A stretch of DNA of 64,000 nt from Methanobrevibacter sp. TLL-48-HuF1. GTDB lineage: Archaea; Methanobacteriota; Methanobacteria; Methanobacteriales; Methanobacteriaceae. A program made the position numbers and the translations under genes. The notes beneath the pieces are model-generated. The model was not told the DNA's origin and searched no databases. It saw only the letters and a list, made by a program, of their open reading frames with translations. Below, piece by piece: positions 9,101 to 17,401 of this stretch; position 1 is the first letter of the stretch, and each line of letters opens with the position of its first letter. The stretch spans positions 393,501 to 457,500 of the forward strand of contig NZ_CP081485.1 of NCBI RefSeq assembly GCF_023617305.1, in the 5' to 3' direction.

Positions 9101-9331
9101 TTAGATATGAAATACTTAGACGGCAGTAACTTCACTGCACAAACTTTAGATGGTCAAGGCAAGCCATTAGCTAACCAGAATGTATCATTTAATGTAAATG
9201 GTGTCTTCTATCACAAAGTCACTAATAAAGATGGTATTGCAAGCTTAGGAATCAGATTAATGAGTGGTGAATACATTATAACTTCCTACTGGAATGATTT
9301 CCAAACTGGAAACACAATAAAAATAGCTTAA
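6182..9331 (+). CDS. Large secreted beta-helix / Ig-like repeat surface protein (adhesin-like)
   Basis: A 1049-residue exported protein with a signal peptide (residues 1-25, cleavage after VFA). It contains two homologous beta-helix modules (about 55-350 and 400-695), each with 'SSWGI', 'INHGIDVRHG/VNHGIDVRHG' and 'YNNTII' rungs. Four tandem Ig-like repeats of about 83 residues follow (about 715-1049), each with the pattern 'N-V-(T/S)-F-N-(I/V)-x-G-V-F-Y-x-K...T-(D/N)-x-x-G-x-A' and 'LRPG-x-Y'. Unlike its divergent neighbour it has no C-terminal transmembrane helix, so it may bind the cell wall through the Ig-like repeats or be released. An AGGTAG ribosome binding site lies just upstream. Confidence 0.87.
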   Translation: MNKKGLILSIFLAFIVILSSGSVFAEDISNATSDDSVSSPMTNNAVYGEVTASSNYTVHTGSNSTTIQNTINSMHDGDVLNFEKGEYKDICIYIDKNITVNGNGAQLIGYQTPGINNTNIPDIVKNTTKTGGYGITNFATVYILKTANVKLNGLTMVGLNSTTYSNVVLYAYQAKNLEILNNTIIGSSWGIYLQTCVNTTINQNTIKNQSTTGILNFGSAKSIIKNNKVTNAINHGIDVRHGSGPNVTVFNNTVIGSKEGIYLMHSGGHNVYNNTIINCTISSITCYGSSDIYIYNNTMFKSRMGVLLGSGFSNITIGENTYKLANLPYPPTFVYYVGIADSAYQSPQSVSGTYSDISTYSPAYTNKTDIETPKDIVIDYSGILKPTGTTYTVPVGTTSENIQKMIDSMKEGDTLSFEKNGIYENICIYVDKNIKILGNNATLIGYETKGVNNTNIPSKVWKKTNEGGYGCVYLSVLYLFNTDNAVVSDLNIIGKAPGYNPNTVSTTTDEYKTTSLYSESNKNITITNCDVKGSSWGIFLQYNKNAVITNNNIHDQYTTGLINFGSANSIIANNTVTNAVNHGIDVRHGTGPNVTVFNNTVIGSKEGIYLMHSSGHKVYNNTIIKCTLSSITAYGSGNEAIFNNTLTGSRIGIIVGGGYYNVTISNNNYNLDRLPFPPSFPYYIVQADNKYQDADKAQGTYYDSAKEPQAVIIVDDVTMYYKNGTKLHINLKDNNGYNLAKTNITVTINGVSYNKTTDDNGVVEMNIYLRPGVYTATVAYAGNKTLGANSVDTKITVLSTITGNNITKMYQNGTQFFATFVNGQGKILANTNVTFNIHGVFYTKQTDANGTAKMNIMLRPGHYILTAYNPVNGDEQGFSIDVKSLVEASDLTKYYLNASKFQATIYNKDGSLAVDKNVTFNINGVFYTKTTDKNGVASLGIALRPGNYTITTMVDGLDIGNKVTVLPTLVTKDLDMKYLDGSNFTAQTLDGQGKPLANQNVSFNVNGVFYHKVTNKDGIASLGIRLMSGEYIITSYWNDFQTGNTIKIA
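6887..6975 (+). repeat. Near-identical intragenic repeat, module 1 copy
   Basis: This 89-base stretch of the first beta-helix module matches 7928-8016 in the second module with one mismatch, 1041 bases apart, while flanking module sequence has diverged far more. Confidence 0.85.
7928..8016 (+). repeat. Near-identical intragenic repeat, module 2 copy
   Basis: Second copy of the 89-base stretch at 6887-6975 (88 of 89 bases identical by eye). It encodes the 'GIDVRHG...NVTVFNNTVIGSK' rungs. Confidence 0.85.
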
Positions 9332-9333
9332 AA

Positions 9334-9372
9334 AGAGGTTAAAAACCTCTAATTTTTTCTTTTTTTCAAAAA
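9334..9372. terminator. Hairpin plus T-tract between convergent genes
   Basis: AGAGGTT-AAA-AACCTCT forms a 7-bp stem immediately after the surface-protein stop and is followed by AATTTTTTCTTTTTTTC. It suits termination of the plus-strand gene and lies 12 bases past the end of the minus-strand 72-residue gene. Confidence 0.65.
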
Positions 9373-9384
9373 ATAATTTTAAAA

Positions 9385-9603
9385 TCAGTAACTGTTTCTT
9401 CTGGAATAAGCTATATAGACAATGAATATTCCTATTAAAAGAAGAACAATTTGTGGAAATATTGCAAATAAAACAACTGGGATCAATTTTAATTCTGCTA
9501 AAATCCATAAAAGAGCATAAATTATAATTAAAATTCCCATAAGCATAGCTATTTTATTAGCTATTTCCTTAAAATCATATGGAATTCCACCTGGTATTGG
9601 CAT
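9385..9603 (-). CDS. Small two-helix membrane protein, 72 aa
   Basis: Unrecognised membrane protein with two predicted helices (about residues 16-35 and 41-64) separated by a short turn, and the basic tail SRRNSY. An AAGGTG ribosome binding site is placed five bases before the ATG, directly after the rpiA stop, which argues that it is a real last gene of the egsA-UPF0179-rpiA unit. No catalytic motif is visible. Confidence 0.65.
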   Translation of the reverse strand: MPIPGGIPYDFKEIANKIAMLMGILIIIYALLWILAELKLIPVVLFAIFPQIVLLLIGIFIVYIAYSRRNSY

Positions 9604-9613
9604 TATAACACCT

Positions 9614-10279
9614 TTACAATTCTTTTATACCTTCAGAAGTACCAATTATAACTTTATCAACCATCTGAGTAAAAATACCATTTTCAACAACACCCGGAAT
9701 AGAATTCAAATCTATTTCCATATGCATCGGGCTTTCTATTTTTTCAAATTTGGCATCAATGACAAAATTTCCATTATCTGTTATGACCGGTCCGTCTTTA
9801 CGCTCACCCATTCTTATTTCACATTTTGCACCCATATCTTCCAAAGTTTGTATAACTACACGTGATGCATCAGGAATTACTTCTACAGGTACTGGGAAGT
9901 TTCCAATTTCTTCAACATACTTTGATTCATCTACAATTACAATAAATTTCTTTGCAGCATAATCTACAATTTTTTCTTTAGTGTGAGCTGCTCCTCCGCC
10001 TTTAATAAGATTAAGGTTTTTATCTACTTCATCTGCACCGTCAACAGCCAAATCAATGTCATGTTCTTCCAAGCTGGTAATTGGTATGTTCCATTGTTTA
10101 GCAAGCAGTAATGATTGAAAAGATGTAGGAATTCCCATAACATTTATTCCTTCATCAGCTATTCTTTTACCTACTGCTTCAATGAAATAATGAGTTGTAG
10201 ATCCTGTTCCAAGTCCTAAGACATCTCCATCTGTAACATATTCTGCCGCTTTATAACCTGCTTCTTTTTTAAGATTCAT
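9614..10279 (-). CDS. rpiA: Ribose-5-phosphate isomerase A
   Basis: A 221-residue RpiA, interconverting ribose 5-phosphate and ribulose 5-phosphate. Motifs are '[16 protein letters not shown]' (phosphate-binding loop, residues 21-36), 'DGADEVD' (about 81-87, catalytic Asp) and '[14 protein letters not shown]' (about 93-106, with catalytic Glu and Lys). In methanogens it links ribulose-monophosphate-derived pentoses to nucleotide synthesis. It follows UPF0179 by 18 bases and precedes a small membrane protein, all apparently one transcript. Confidence 0.96.
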   Translation of the reverse strand: MNLKKEAGYKAAEYVTDGDVLGLGTGSTTHYFIEAVGKRIADEGINVMGIPTSFQSLLLAKQWNIPITSLEEHDIDLAVDGADEVDKNLNLIKGGGAAHTKEKIVDYAAKKFIVIVDESKYVEEIGNFPVPVEVIPDASRVVIQTLEDMGAKCEIRMGERKDGPVITDNGNFVIDAKFEKIESPMHMEIDLNSIPGVVENGIFTQMVDKVIIGTSEGIKEL

Positions 10280-10297
10280 ATTAACATATCCTTATTT

Positions 10298-10735
10298 TTA
10301 AATAACAAAACCTAATGTAAGTTTATTAAGTTTATATCCTTTTTTACATTCACCTTTATGTTTTCCATGATTTTTTAAAACAATACATTTGTCCCCATCA
10401 ACTAATCCTTCAGGGAAGCAATAATCATGATATTCACATTCTTCGTCACAATCAACAGATTCATAAGAAAATGTAGACCCTTCAAAAACACTTTTTGAGG
10501 AAGAAAGTAATGTTATATTAGACCTGTCAACTTCTACCGGAATAACTATATTTTCAGCATGAACTGGGCACTTTTGTTCATTATCACGAACATCAATGAT
10601 TTTATATTTCCTATTTTTTTCTAAAGAGTCAACACAAGATGCTTTAAATCTACAACTTTCACATTCATCTACAGAACCATAAAAAATAAACTCATTACCC
10701 TTTTTTGCCAAATCTTTACCAATTAATGTAATCAT
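10298..10735 (-). CDS. UPF0179 family cysteine-rich protein
   Basis: A 145-residue protein of the archaeal UPF0179 family, function unknown. Eight or more cysteines are arranged in pairs: 'CESCRFKASC' (about 25-34), 'KCPVH', 'CDEECEYHDYCFPEG' (about 95-109) and 'KGECKKGYK'. Such spacing suggests a metal or iron-sulfur site, but no ligand is established. Its ATG overlaps the egsA stop as ATGA, so it is translationally coupled to egsA. Confidence 0.85.
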   Translation of the reverse strand: MITLIGKDLAKKGNEFIFYGSVDECESCRFKASCVDSLEKNRKYKIIDVRDNEQKCPVHAENIVIPVEVDRSNITLLSSSKSVFEGSTFSYESVDCDEECEYHDYCFPEGLVDGDKCIVLKNHGKHKGECKKGYKLNKLTLGFVI

Positions 10736-11778
10736 TTTATCACTCCAGTTTTTAGAGCTAATTCATAAGCTGCATCTTCAGATATGCCATTATCTCCTAA
10801 AATAGTATATCTCTCCGGCCTAATAGTATGTGCCATTGTTAATGCATCAATAACATTTTCATCACTAATTCCCAATTCCTTAGCAGATGTTGGAGCCCCA
10901 ACAGCTTTTAAACTATTTCTAATAAATTTCCAGTCCCCACCGTATAAATACATCATCAAAATAGTTCCAACACCACATTGTTCACCATGTAAACAAGGCT
11001 TATCTAAAATCTTATCTAAAGCATGGGAAAATGTGTGTTCTGATCCACTAGCCGGACGACTGGAACCTGCAATACTAATAGCCATTCCACTACTAAACAA
11101 AGTTTTAACAACAAGACGTGCACTTTCTTCCAAACCCGGTTTAATACTATCAACATTATCAGTAATCATTTTTGCAGACATTATAGATAATGATGCTGCA
11201 GATTCACTATATGGCTCATTTTTTAAACGATGAGCTAACTGCCAATCCTTAATAGCCGTAAAATTTGAAATCAAATCTGCACAACCTGCAGATAATAATC
11301 TAAAAGGCGAATTTGCAATAATTTTACTGTCAGCAATAACAGCTATTGGTGCATGGGCTTTAGCAGATGTTGCAGTTTTAGGATTTTTTATTGAAGCTAA
11401 AGGAGATACAATACCATCATGTGAAGCAGTAGTTGGCATTGAAACAAAAAATACATTTTTATCAAATGAAGCTAATTTAGCTACATCAATAACTTTTCCA
11501 CCACCAACACCTAAAACAGTAGTATTCGGAGCAATCATTTCACTGACTTCATCTACTGAATCATAAGATACTTTCTCAACAATTTTAACATCTACTTCAA
11601 TGTCCTTATCTTCAAGACTTTCAATAACATGTTTTGCTGCAATATCATATGTATTCGGACCTGTTAGAACTAAAACTTTATTGTCTAAATGTAAATCCTT
11701 ACAAATTTCACCAGTTTCATATATAACATCCGGTCCGATGTATACTTCACGAGGCATTTGTATTTTTCTAGTATTCAT
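10732..11778 (-). CDS. egsA: sn-Glycerol-1-phosphate dehydrogenase
   Basis: A 348-residue enzyme that reduces dihydroxyacetone phosphate to sn-glycerol 1-phosphate, the backbone of archaeal membrane lipids. It shows 'VLGVGGGKVIDVAK' (NAD(P) binding), 'SMPTTASHDGIVSPLASI' and the metal-ligand histidines of 'GSEHTFSHALD' and 'LHGEQCGVG'. The longer frame begins at a TTG at 11790, but the sequence GGGAG overlaps that codon and lies five bases before the ATG at 11778, which is therefore the chosen start. It heads the egsA, UPF0179, rpiA, membrane protein unit. Confidence 0.95.
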   Translation of the reverse strand: MNTRKIQMPREVYIGPDVIYETGEICKDLHLDNKVLVLTGPNTYDIAAKHVIESLEDKDIEVDVKIVEKVSYDSVDEVSEMIAPNTTVLGVGGGKVIDVAKLASFDKNVFFVSMPTTASHDGIVSPLASIKNPKTATSAKAHAPIAVIADSKIIANSPFRLLSAGCADLISNFTAIKDWQLAHRLKNEPYSESAASLSIMSAKMITDNVDSIKPGLEESARLVVKTLFSSGMAISIAGSSRPASGSEHTFSHALDKILDKPCLHGEQCGVGTILMMYLYGGDWKFIRNSLKAVGAPTSAKELGISDENVIDALTMAHTIRPERYTILGDNGISEDAAYELALKTGVIK

Positions 11779-11928
11779 AATATCTCCCAAACATATTATA
11801 CATTTGTATATTTTTAATTAGTAGTTATAAATAGCTTATCATTTAGGTATGACAAAATTTTCTTTAAATAGATTTAATAGGCATTAACAACTGATATATA
11901 ATTATTATAAAAATTTAATTAAGGTGAT

Positions 11929-13338
11929 ATGGTGGAAAATTTTAGTGAATGGTTTCATGACATATTAGAAGAAGCTAACATAACTGATTCAAGATATCCT
12001 ATTAAAGGAATGGCTGTATGGATGCCTTACGGTTTCCAAATAAGAAAATATACAACAAATCTAATAAAAGAAGTATATGATCATGATCATGAAGAAGTTT
12101 TATTTCCACTTCTTGTTCCAGAAACAGAACTAGCTAAAGAAGGATTGCATGTAAAAGGATTTGAAGATGAAGTTTACTGGGTTACTCATGGAGGTAAAAC
12201 TCAATTAAATGAGAAATTAGCCTTAAGACCAACTAGTGAAACATCAATCTATCCAATGTACTCACTATGGATTAGGTCCCATATTGATTTGCCATTGAAA
12301 TATTATCAAATTGTAAATACATTCAGATATGAAACAAAACATACAAGACCACTTATTCGTGTTCGTGAGATTACTACCTTTAAGGAAGCACATACTGCTC
12401 ATGCAAGCAAAGAAGAGGCAGATATTCAAGTTCAGGAACATATTGTAAAGTATAAAGAAATCTTTGATACATTAGGTATCCCGTATACTTTAACTAAAAG
12501 ACCTGAATGGGACAAATTCCCCGGTGCAGATTATACCATGGCTTTTGATGCAATTATGCCAGACGGAAAAACCCTGCAAATCGGTACTATCCATAATCTA
12601 GGTCAAACATTTGCAAAAACCTTCGATATAACCTTTGAAGATAAAGACGGAGAACATAAACTGGTTTATCAAACTTGTGCAGGTTTATCTGACAGAGTAA
12701 TAGCTTCTGCAATCGGAATTCATGGAGATGAAAAAGGATTACGTCTTCCACCGGAAATTTCACCAAAACAAATAACAATCATTCCTATTTTATTTAAAAA
12801 AGGAAAAGAAGAAGTTTTAGCTAAATGTGAAGAACTTAAAAAAGAGTTTGAATCTGCAGGATTACGTGTAAATATTGATGACAGAGACATCAGACCAGGT
12901 AAAAAATTCTATGACTGGGAATTAAAAGGAACTCCAATAAAACTTGAATTAGGTCCTAGAGATTTAGAAAACAACAAAACAATAGCTATGCGTAGAGATG
13001 AACTGGAAAAAATTGAACTTGATTTAGATGAAAATCTTGTTGGCAATGTAATTAGTTTAATTGATGAATTAAATGAAAACCTTGCTGAAAGTGCAAAAGA
13101 ATTCCATAAAGACCACATTAAATTTGCATCTGACATTGATGAAGTTAAAGAGTTAATTGAAGCAGGAAATGTTGTAGCAGTTAACTGGTGTGGAGATACT
13201 GCCTGCGGACAAAAAATAGAAGAAATCACTGGTTATTCTGTTTTAGGTATCTATGAAGAACTTGAAGGAGAAAGTAAAAAATGTATAATCAGTGATGAAG
13301 ATGCTAAATATGTTGCATTAATAGCTAAAACCTACTAG
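11929..13338 (+). CDS. proS: Prolyl-tRNA synthetase, archaeal type
   Basis: A 469-residue ProRS of the archaeal/eukaryal class lacking the bacterial editing insert. Class II motifs are '[27 protein letters not shown]' (motif 2 region), '[25 protein letters not shown]' (motif 3), and the anticodon domain '[16 protein letters not shown]'. The C-terminal zinc-like region includes '[12 protein letters not shown]', and the chain ends in Tyr as in the family. The ribosome binding sequence GGTGAT abuts the ATG, so initiation could be at the next codon, GTG 11932; the difference is one residue. Confidence 0.97.
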   Translation: MVENFSEWFHDILEEANITDSRYPIKGMAVWMPYGFQIRKYTTNLIKEVYDHDHEEVLFPLLVPETELAKEGLHVKGFEDEVYWVTHGGKTQLNEKLALRPTSETSIYPMYSLWIRSHIDLPLKYYQIVNTFRYETKHTRPLIRVREITTFKEAHTAHASKEEADIQVQEHIVKYKEIFDTLGIPYTLTKRPEWDKFPGADYTMAFDAIMPDGKTLQIGTIHNLGQTFAKTFDITFEDKDGEHKLVYQTCAGLSDRVIASAIGIHGDEKGLRLPPEISPKQITIIPILFKKGKEEVLAKCEELKKEFESAGLRVNIDDRDIRPGKKFYDWELKGTPIKLELGPRDLENNKTIAMRRDELEKIELDLDENLVGNVISLIDELNENLAESAKEFHKDHIKFASDIDEVKELIEAGNVVAVNWCGDTACGQKIEEITGYSVLGIYEELEGESKKCIISDEDAKYVALIAKTY

Positions 13339-13348
13339 AGATGAAAAT

Positions 13349-14023
13349 ATGGATGACATTTATGGAATAATACCTGTCAGCAAATTTAAAGAATGCAAAA
13401 CCAGATTATCTCCATTTTTAAGTGAAGATGAAAGGGAAAAACTCCTGAAAGTTATGCTTAAAGATGTTACTGATACTTTAAGAAAATATACTGATAAAAT
13501 AATTATAATCAGTGCTGATGAAGATGTTTTAGAATATGCTAAAAGCTTAAACTTAAGTGTTTTAAAAGAAAATGAAAATTCAAATTTAAATAAAGCATTA
13601 AAACAGGCTATGGAATACTGTAAAGGCAAAACTAAAAAAGTAATCATAATGCCATCTGACATTCCCCTCATCGGTAAAACCAACCTTAAAATGGTAATCG
13701 ATTCAAGTAAACAGCTTGATTTCATCATTATTCCTTCAAAAGGAGGGGGAACAAACACTATAATTATGAAACCACTGGCTATCAGAACTAAATTTGGAGA
13801 TTTCAGTTATAAGGAACATGTAAATGCTGCAGACAGAAAAAACTTAAATCCTCAAGTTCACGACTCATTATTTATGGCTCTGGATGTTAATACAACTGAA
13901 GATTTAGGAGAAATAATGGTTCATGGTGAAAATACTGAAACCAGACGTTATTTAAAAGAGTTAAAAATAAATGTTGAGTCAGTACATGGCAGCGAACGTT
14001 TGAGAGTCACAAGAGGCAGTTAA
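13349..14023 (+). CDS. cofC: 2-phospho-L-lactate guanylyltransferase
   Basis: A 224-residue CofC, which activates 2-phospho-L-lactate with GTP on the way to coenzyme F420. The nucleotidyltransferase signature is 'IIPVSKFKECKTRLSPFLSEDER' at the N-terminus; 'IIMPSDIPLI' (about 108-117) carries the metal-binding Asp, and 'IIIPSKGGGTNTIIMKP' is typical of CofC. It starts 10 bases after proS and its stop codon directly abuts the thiD start, so the three genes are likely co-transcribed. Confidence 0.93.
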   Translation: MDDIYGIIPVSKFKECKTRLSPFLSEDEREKLLKVMLKDVTDTLRKYTDKIIIISADEDVLEYAKSLNLSVLKENENSNLNKALKQAMEYCKGKTKKVIIMPSDIPLIGKTNLKMVIDSSKQLDFIIIPSKGGGTNTIIMKPLAIRTKFGDFSYKEHVNAADRKNLNPQVHDSLFMALDVNTTEDLGEIMVHGENTETRRYLKELKINVESVHGSERLRVTRGS

Positions 14024-14764
14024 ATGATTGTAATGTCAATAGCTGGCGTTGATCCATCTGGAGGAGCAGGTATTTTTGCAGATATCAAAACATTTCAGGC
14101 ACTTGGTGTTTATGGAACTGGAATTGTAACTGCACTTACTGCCCAAAATCCTCAAAAGATGTACTCTCTAAAAGCTATTGAAACCAGCTATGTTGAAGAG
14201 CAGATTGATGCTATTTTAGACACCTACAATGTTGAATATATTAAAACAGGAATGTTATATTCAACTGATATCATCAAGTCCGTTTCTAAAAAAATCAGAG
14301 AATATAATCTGAAAGCTGTTGTTGATCCGGTTATGGTAGCAACATCCGGAGGAGAATTAGCTAAAAATGATTTAAGTCAGAATTTACTTAAATATTTACT
14401 TCCAAAAGCTATTCTTACAACCCCAAATGTTTCTGAAGCTGAAAAATTAACCAATATTAAAATTACTAATGAAGAAGAAGCTAAAAAAGCTTGTGAAAAA
14501 TTAGGAAAAACCTGCAACAACATTATAACCGGTGGACATCTCAATGGGATAAATACCATCAATATTGACGGAAGTACCAGTATTTTTAAGCAAAAATTAT
14601 TAAAAACAGATAATTTACACGGGAGCGGCTGTAACTTCTCAGCAGCTATTGTAAGTTATTTAAGTCAGAAAAACGACTTGAAAACAAGTATTTTAAAAGC
14701 TTCAGATTATACTTACGAAAGTATAAAAAATGGAAAATATGGAACCCTAATAGCAAAATTATAG
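14024..14764 (+). CDS. thiD: Hydroxymethylpyrimidine / phosphomethylpyrimidine kinase
   Basis: A 246-residue ThiD of the PfkB-like fold, phosphorylating HMP and HMP-phosphate for thiamine synthesis. Features are 'SIAGVDPSGGAGIFADIKTFQALGVYG' at the N-terminus, 'VVDPVMVATSG' (about 105-115) and 'LHGSGCNFSAAIVSYLS' (about 199-215), where the G-x-GC loop and catalytic Cys occur. It begins with the base following the cofC stop. Its stop lies three bases from the 3' end of the convergent ABC transporter gene. Confidence 0.93.
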   Translation: MIVMSIAGVDPSGGAGIFADIKTFQALGVYGTGIVTALTAQNPQKMYSLKAIETSYVEEQIDAILDTYNVEYIKTGMLYSTDIIKSVSKKIREYNLKAVVDPVMVATSGGELAKNDLSQNLLKYLLPKAILTTPNVSEAEKLTNIKITNEEEAKKACEKLGKTCNNIITGGHLNGINTINIDGSTSIFKQKLLKTDNLHGSGCNFSAAIVSYLSQKNDLKTSILKASDYTYESIKNGKYGTLIAKL

Positions 14765-14767
14765 CTA

Positions 14768-15526
14768 TTAGAAATCTTCCACATTTAATTTATCAAGTAC
14801 TTCCTCTTGAATTTCAATAAATTCTTTGGATTCTCTTTTTCTAAGTCTTGGCATATCTACATCAAAGATTTCTTTAATTTTACCCGGATTTTTGTCCATT
14901 ATAACAATTTTATCTGCAAGATAAATTGCTTCATCAACATCATGAGTTACAAAAACAATTGTATTTTTAAATCTTTTCCAAACTCCAATCAGCTGTTCCT
15001 GAAGCATGTGTCTATTTTGCATATCCAATGCAGAAAATGGTTCATCCATTAGTAAAATAGGTGAATGATTAAGCAAAGATCTAATAATTGCAACTCTTTG
15101 TTTCATACCACCTGAAAGTTCATGTGGATAACTATCTTTAAAGTCAATTAAACCTACACTTTCAAGATATCTTTCTGCAGCCTTAAGATTTTCCTCTTTA
15201 GTTCTGTCTTTTTTGAGATTAAGGCCGAACATCACATTTTCCAAAACTGTCAACCATGGAAATAAGGAATATTGCTGAAAAATAACTGCTCTGTCACCAG
15301 ATGGTTTTTTAACAGTTTCACCATCTGCTATAACTTCCCCAGAAGTTGGTTGGTCAAGCCCAGCTATCAAACGAAGCAGAGTTGTTTTACCGCAACCAGA
15401 AGGGCCTAAAAGACAAACGAATTCACCATCTTCAATATTTAAATTAACATCATCTAAAACTTTTATATCATGATCCAAACCGCGACCATGAAAAGATTTA
15501 TTTATATTTTTAATTTCAATTGCCAT
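14768..15526 (-). CDS. ABC transporter ATP-binding protein (SsuB/TauB/ThiZ type)
   Basis: A 252-residue ATPase of the nitrate/sulfonate/taurine/HMP importer class. Walker A is 'LLGPSGCGKTTLLR' (about 34-47), the Q-loop is in 'VIFQQYSLFPWLTV', the signature is 'LSGGMKQRVAI', Walker B is 'ILLMDEPFSALD' and the H-loop is 'VFVTHDVDEA'. It is downstream of the permease gene by 10 bases. No substrate-binding protein gene is adjacent, so the substrate cannot be told from the locus; convergent thiD raises the possibility of a thiamine precursor. Confidence 0.9.
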   Translation of the reverse strand: MAIEIKNINKSFHGRGLDHDIKVLDDVNLNIEDGEFVCLLGPSGCGKTTLLRLIAGLDQPTSGEVIADGETVKKPSGDRAVIFQQYSLFPWLTVLENVMFGLNLKKDRTKEENLKAAERYLESVGLIDFKDSYPHELSGGMKQRVAIIRSLLNHSPILLMDEPFSALDMQNRHMLQEQLIGVWKRFKNTIVFVTHDVDEAIYLADKIVIMDKNPGKIKEIFDVDMPRLRKRESKEFIEIQEEVLDKLNVEDF

Positions 15527-15536
15527 TTTAAACTAC

Positions 15537-16277
15537 CTACCAGAATACTCTTTTTTCTATAAGTCCGAAGACATAATCAAGGACTAAACCAATTAAACCA
15601 ATAACCAACATACCTACAACAGTAGTACCAGTATCAAATAAATTTGTAGCTGTTAAAATTAAATATCCTAAACCGCTACTTGAACCAATCATCTCTGCAG
15701 AAATAGTACACATCAATGCTATTCCCACACCAACTTTAAGTCCGGAAACTATAGGAGGCACTGCAGAAGGTAAAATAACCTTTGTAAGCACTGTTTTATC
15801 ATCTGCACCTAATGTTTGTGCAGATTCAATTAAAACTTTATCAGTTCTTTTAACTCCGTCAATTGTGTAAATAAGAATTGGAAAAACACATCCTATAAAA
15901 ATAATAAATATAGCCGGAGCAGTTCCAATCCCAAACCACAATATTGAAAATGGAATCCATGCTATCGGAGGTATTGGCCTTAATATACTAATTACAAAAC
16001 TGCATAAAGTTTCTAACTTACTATACCATCCAAGCAATATTCCTAAAGGAATAGCTACAACAGATGCAAGTGCCATACCACCAAATACTTTAAATAAAGT
16101 ATCCATAGTGTCAACAAAAAGTTCTCCAGATTGCATTATATTCCAAGCAGAATGACAAACACTGCCCGGACTTGGTAAGAAATAAGGATTAACTAACTCT
16201 AAAACAGAAGTTATGATATACCAGATAATTATAATAAAAATTGGTAAAATTATCGGTGTGAACTTATCTTTATTCAT
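15537..16277 (-). CDS. ABC transporter permease (SsuC/TauC/ThiX type)
   Basis: A 246-residue inner-membrane permease with about six helices. The BPD-type 'EAA' loop reads 'ESAQTLGADDKTVLTKVILPSAVPPIVSGLKVGVGIAL', and 'RPIPPIAWIPFSILWFGIGTAPAIFIIF' is typical of the nitrate/sulfonate/taurine family. It is first in a two-gene unit with the ATPase. Its upstream region is shared with the divergent CPBP protease gene and carries the TATA-like sequence TATTTATATAAATA near 16328. Confidence 0.9.
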   Translation of the reverse strand: MNKDKFTPIILPIFIIIIWYIITSVLELVNPYFLPSPGSVCHSAWNIMQSGELFVDTMDTLFKVFGGMALASVVAIPLGILLGWYSKLETLCSFVISILRPIPPIAWIPFSILWFGIGTAPAIFIIFIGCVFPILIYTIDGVKRTDKVLIESAQTLGADDKTVLTKVILPSAVPPIVSGLKVGVGIALMCTISAEMIGSSSGLGYLILTATNLFDTGTTVVGMLVIGLIGLVLDYVFGLIEKRVFW

Positions 16278-16446
16278 TAAATCACTTACATAAAATTTTT
16301 TTTACAATTATTAATATTGATTGTATATTTATATAAATATTTCACATGATTTTAAGTAGATACTCACAAATCAAAATTGTATCCAAAGGTATATATACTG
16401 CAAAAAGTAAAATAAATGTTACATACAATAAAAGTGAGGTGTAGCT

Positions 16447-17382
16447 TTGGAAGCAAATAGAAGATTTTTTTCAAAGATTGGATTTAATTATTTTGCACTT
16501 GGAATAATCATATTTGTGCTGAATATATTCATCGGATTACTCATAAGCATAATTAATCCAAATCTTTTATCTAATCAAACAATGATGACATTTTTCTCAG
16601 CTATTTGGACTTATCTCTTACCTTTACCAATATTTATTTATATAATGAGAAAAACAGAAGCAAAAACTCTTGAAAAACATAAAATGACCATTAAAACATT
16701 TATAATATGTATATCCATTACAATGTTTTTAATGTGGATCGGAAATATGATGGGAGTTATTACAACTGCAGGAATCGGCTCATTAATACAGCATGAAGTA
16801 GCTAATCCAATTAATGATGTAATAAACAATTCCGGTTTAATTGCAAACCTAATTATAATAACTATAATAGCTCCAATATTTGAAGAACTCATATTTAGAA
16901 AGTTATTAATTGACAGAACTATAAAATACGGAGGTACAATTTCAGTACTGCTTTCAGGATTATTATTTGCATTTTTCCATGGAAATTTAAGTCAATTTTT
17001 CTATGCATTCCTTCTTGGAGGATTTTTTGCAATAATTTATATAAAAACAGGACAAATCAAATATACAATTGGATTACACATGATTATAAATTTCATAGGA
17101 TCAGTTGTCAGCTTATTTGTTTCACAACCATTATTAGATTTAGCTAATGGAAGTGTAATTTCACCGACAAGTGCATTTGGCGTTATTTTATACATATTAA
17201 TAACTTTAGGATTAACAGTTATGGGTTTAATCTACTCCATCAAGTATTTTGATAAAATCAGATTTGACGGAAGTGAAAAAGAAATAATTCTAAAAAATCC
17301 GGCCAGTACAATCCTTTTAAATCCGGGAATAATTTGTTTTATATTACTGATGTCTTATACCATATTTACATCAATAGCTTAA
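16447..17382 (+). CDS. CPBP-family intramembrane metalloprotease
   Basis: A 311-residue multi-pass membrane protein of the CPBP/CAAX-protease (Abi) family. The conserved motifs are 'PIFEELIFRKLL' (E-E-x3-R, about 139-150), 'LLFAFFHGNLSQFFYAFLLGG' (F-x3-H) and 'TIGLHMIIN' (H-x3-N), which together form the putative zinc site in the membrane. Roughly eight helices are visible. The start is TTG, preceded by GAGGTG at suitable spacing. Substrates are unknown; bacterial relatives act in bacteriocin self-immunity or protein processing. Confidence 0.87.
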   Translation: MEANRRFFSKIGFNYFALGIIIFVLNIFIGLLISIINPNLLSNQTMMTFFSAIWTYLLPLPIFIYIMRKTEAKTLEKHKMTIKTFIICISITMFLMWIGNMMGVITTAGIGSLIQHEVANPINDVINNSGLIANLIIITIIAPIFEELIFRKLLIDRTIKYGGTISVLLSGLLFAFFHGNLSQFFYAFLLGGFFAIIYIKTGQIKYTIGLHMIINFIGSVVSLFVSQPLLDLANGSVISPTSAFGVILYILITLGLTVMGLIYSIKYFDKIRFDGSEKEIILKNPASTILLNPGIICFILLMSYTIFTSIA

Positions 17383-17401
17383 AAAAAATAAATTAAGAAG
17401 T

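Noticed and set aside
10784..11233. Plus-strand frame of 149 codons opposite egsA
   Set aside because: Shadow of egsA; no initiation signals and no recognisable protein.
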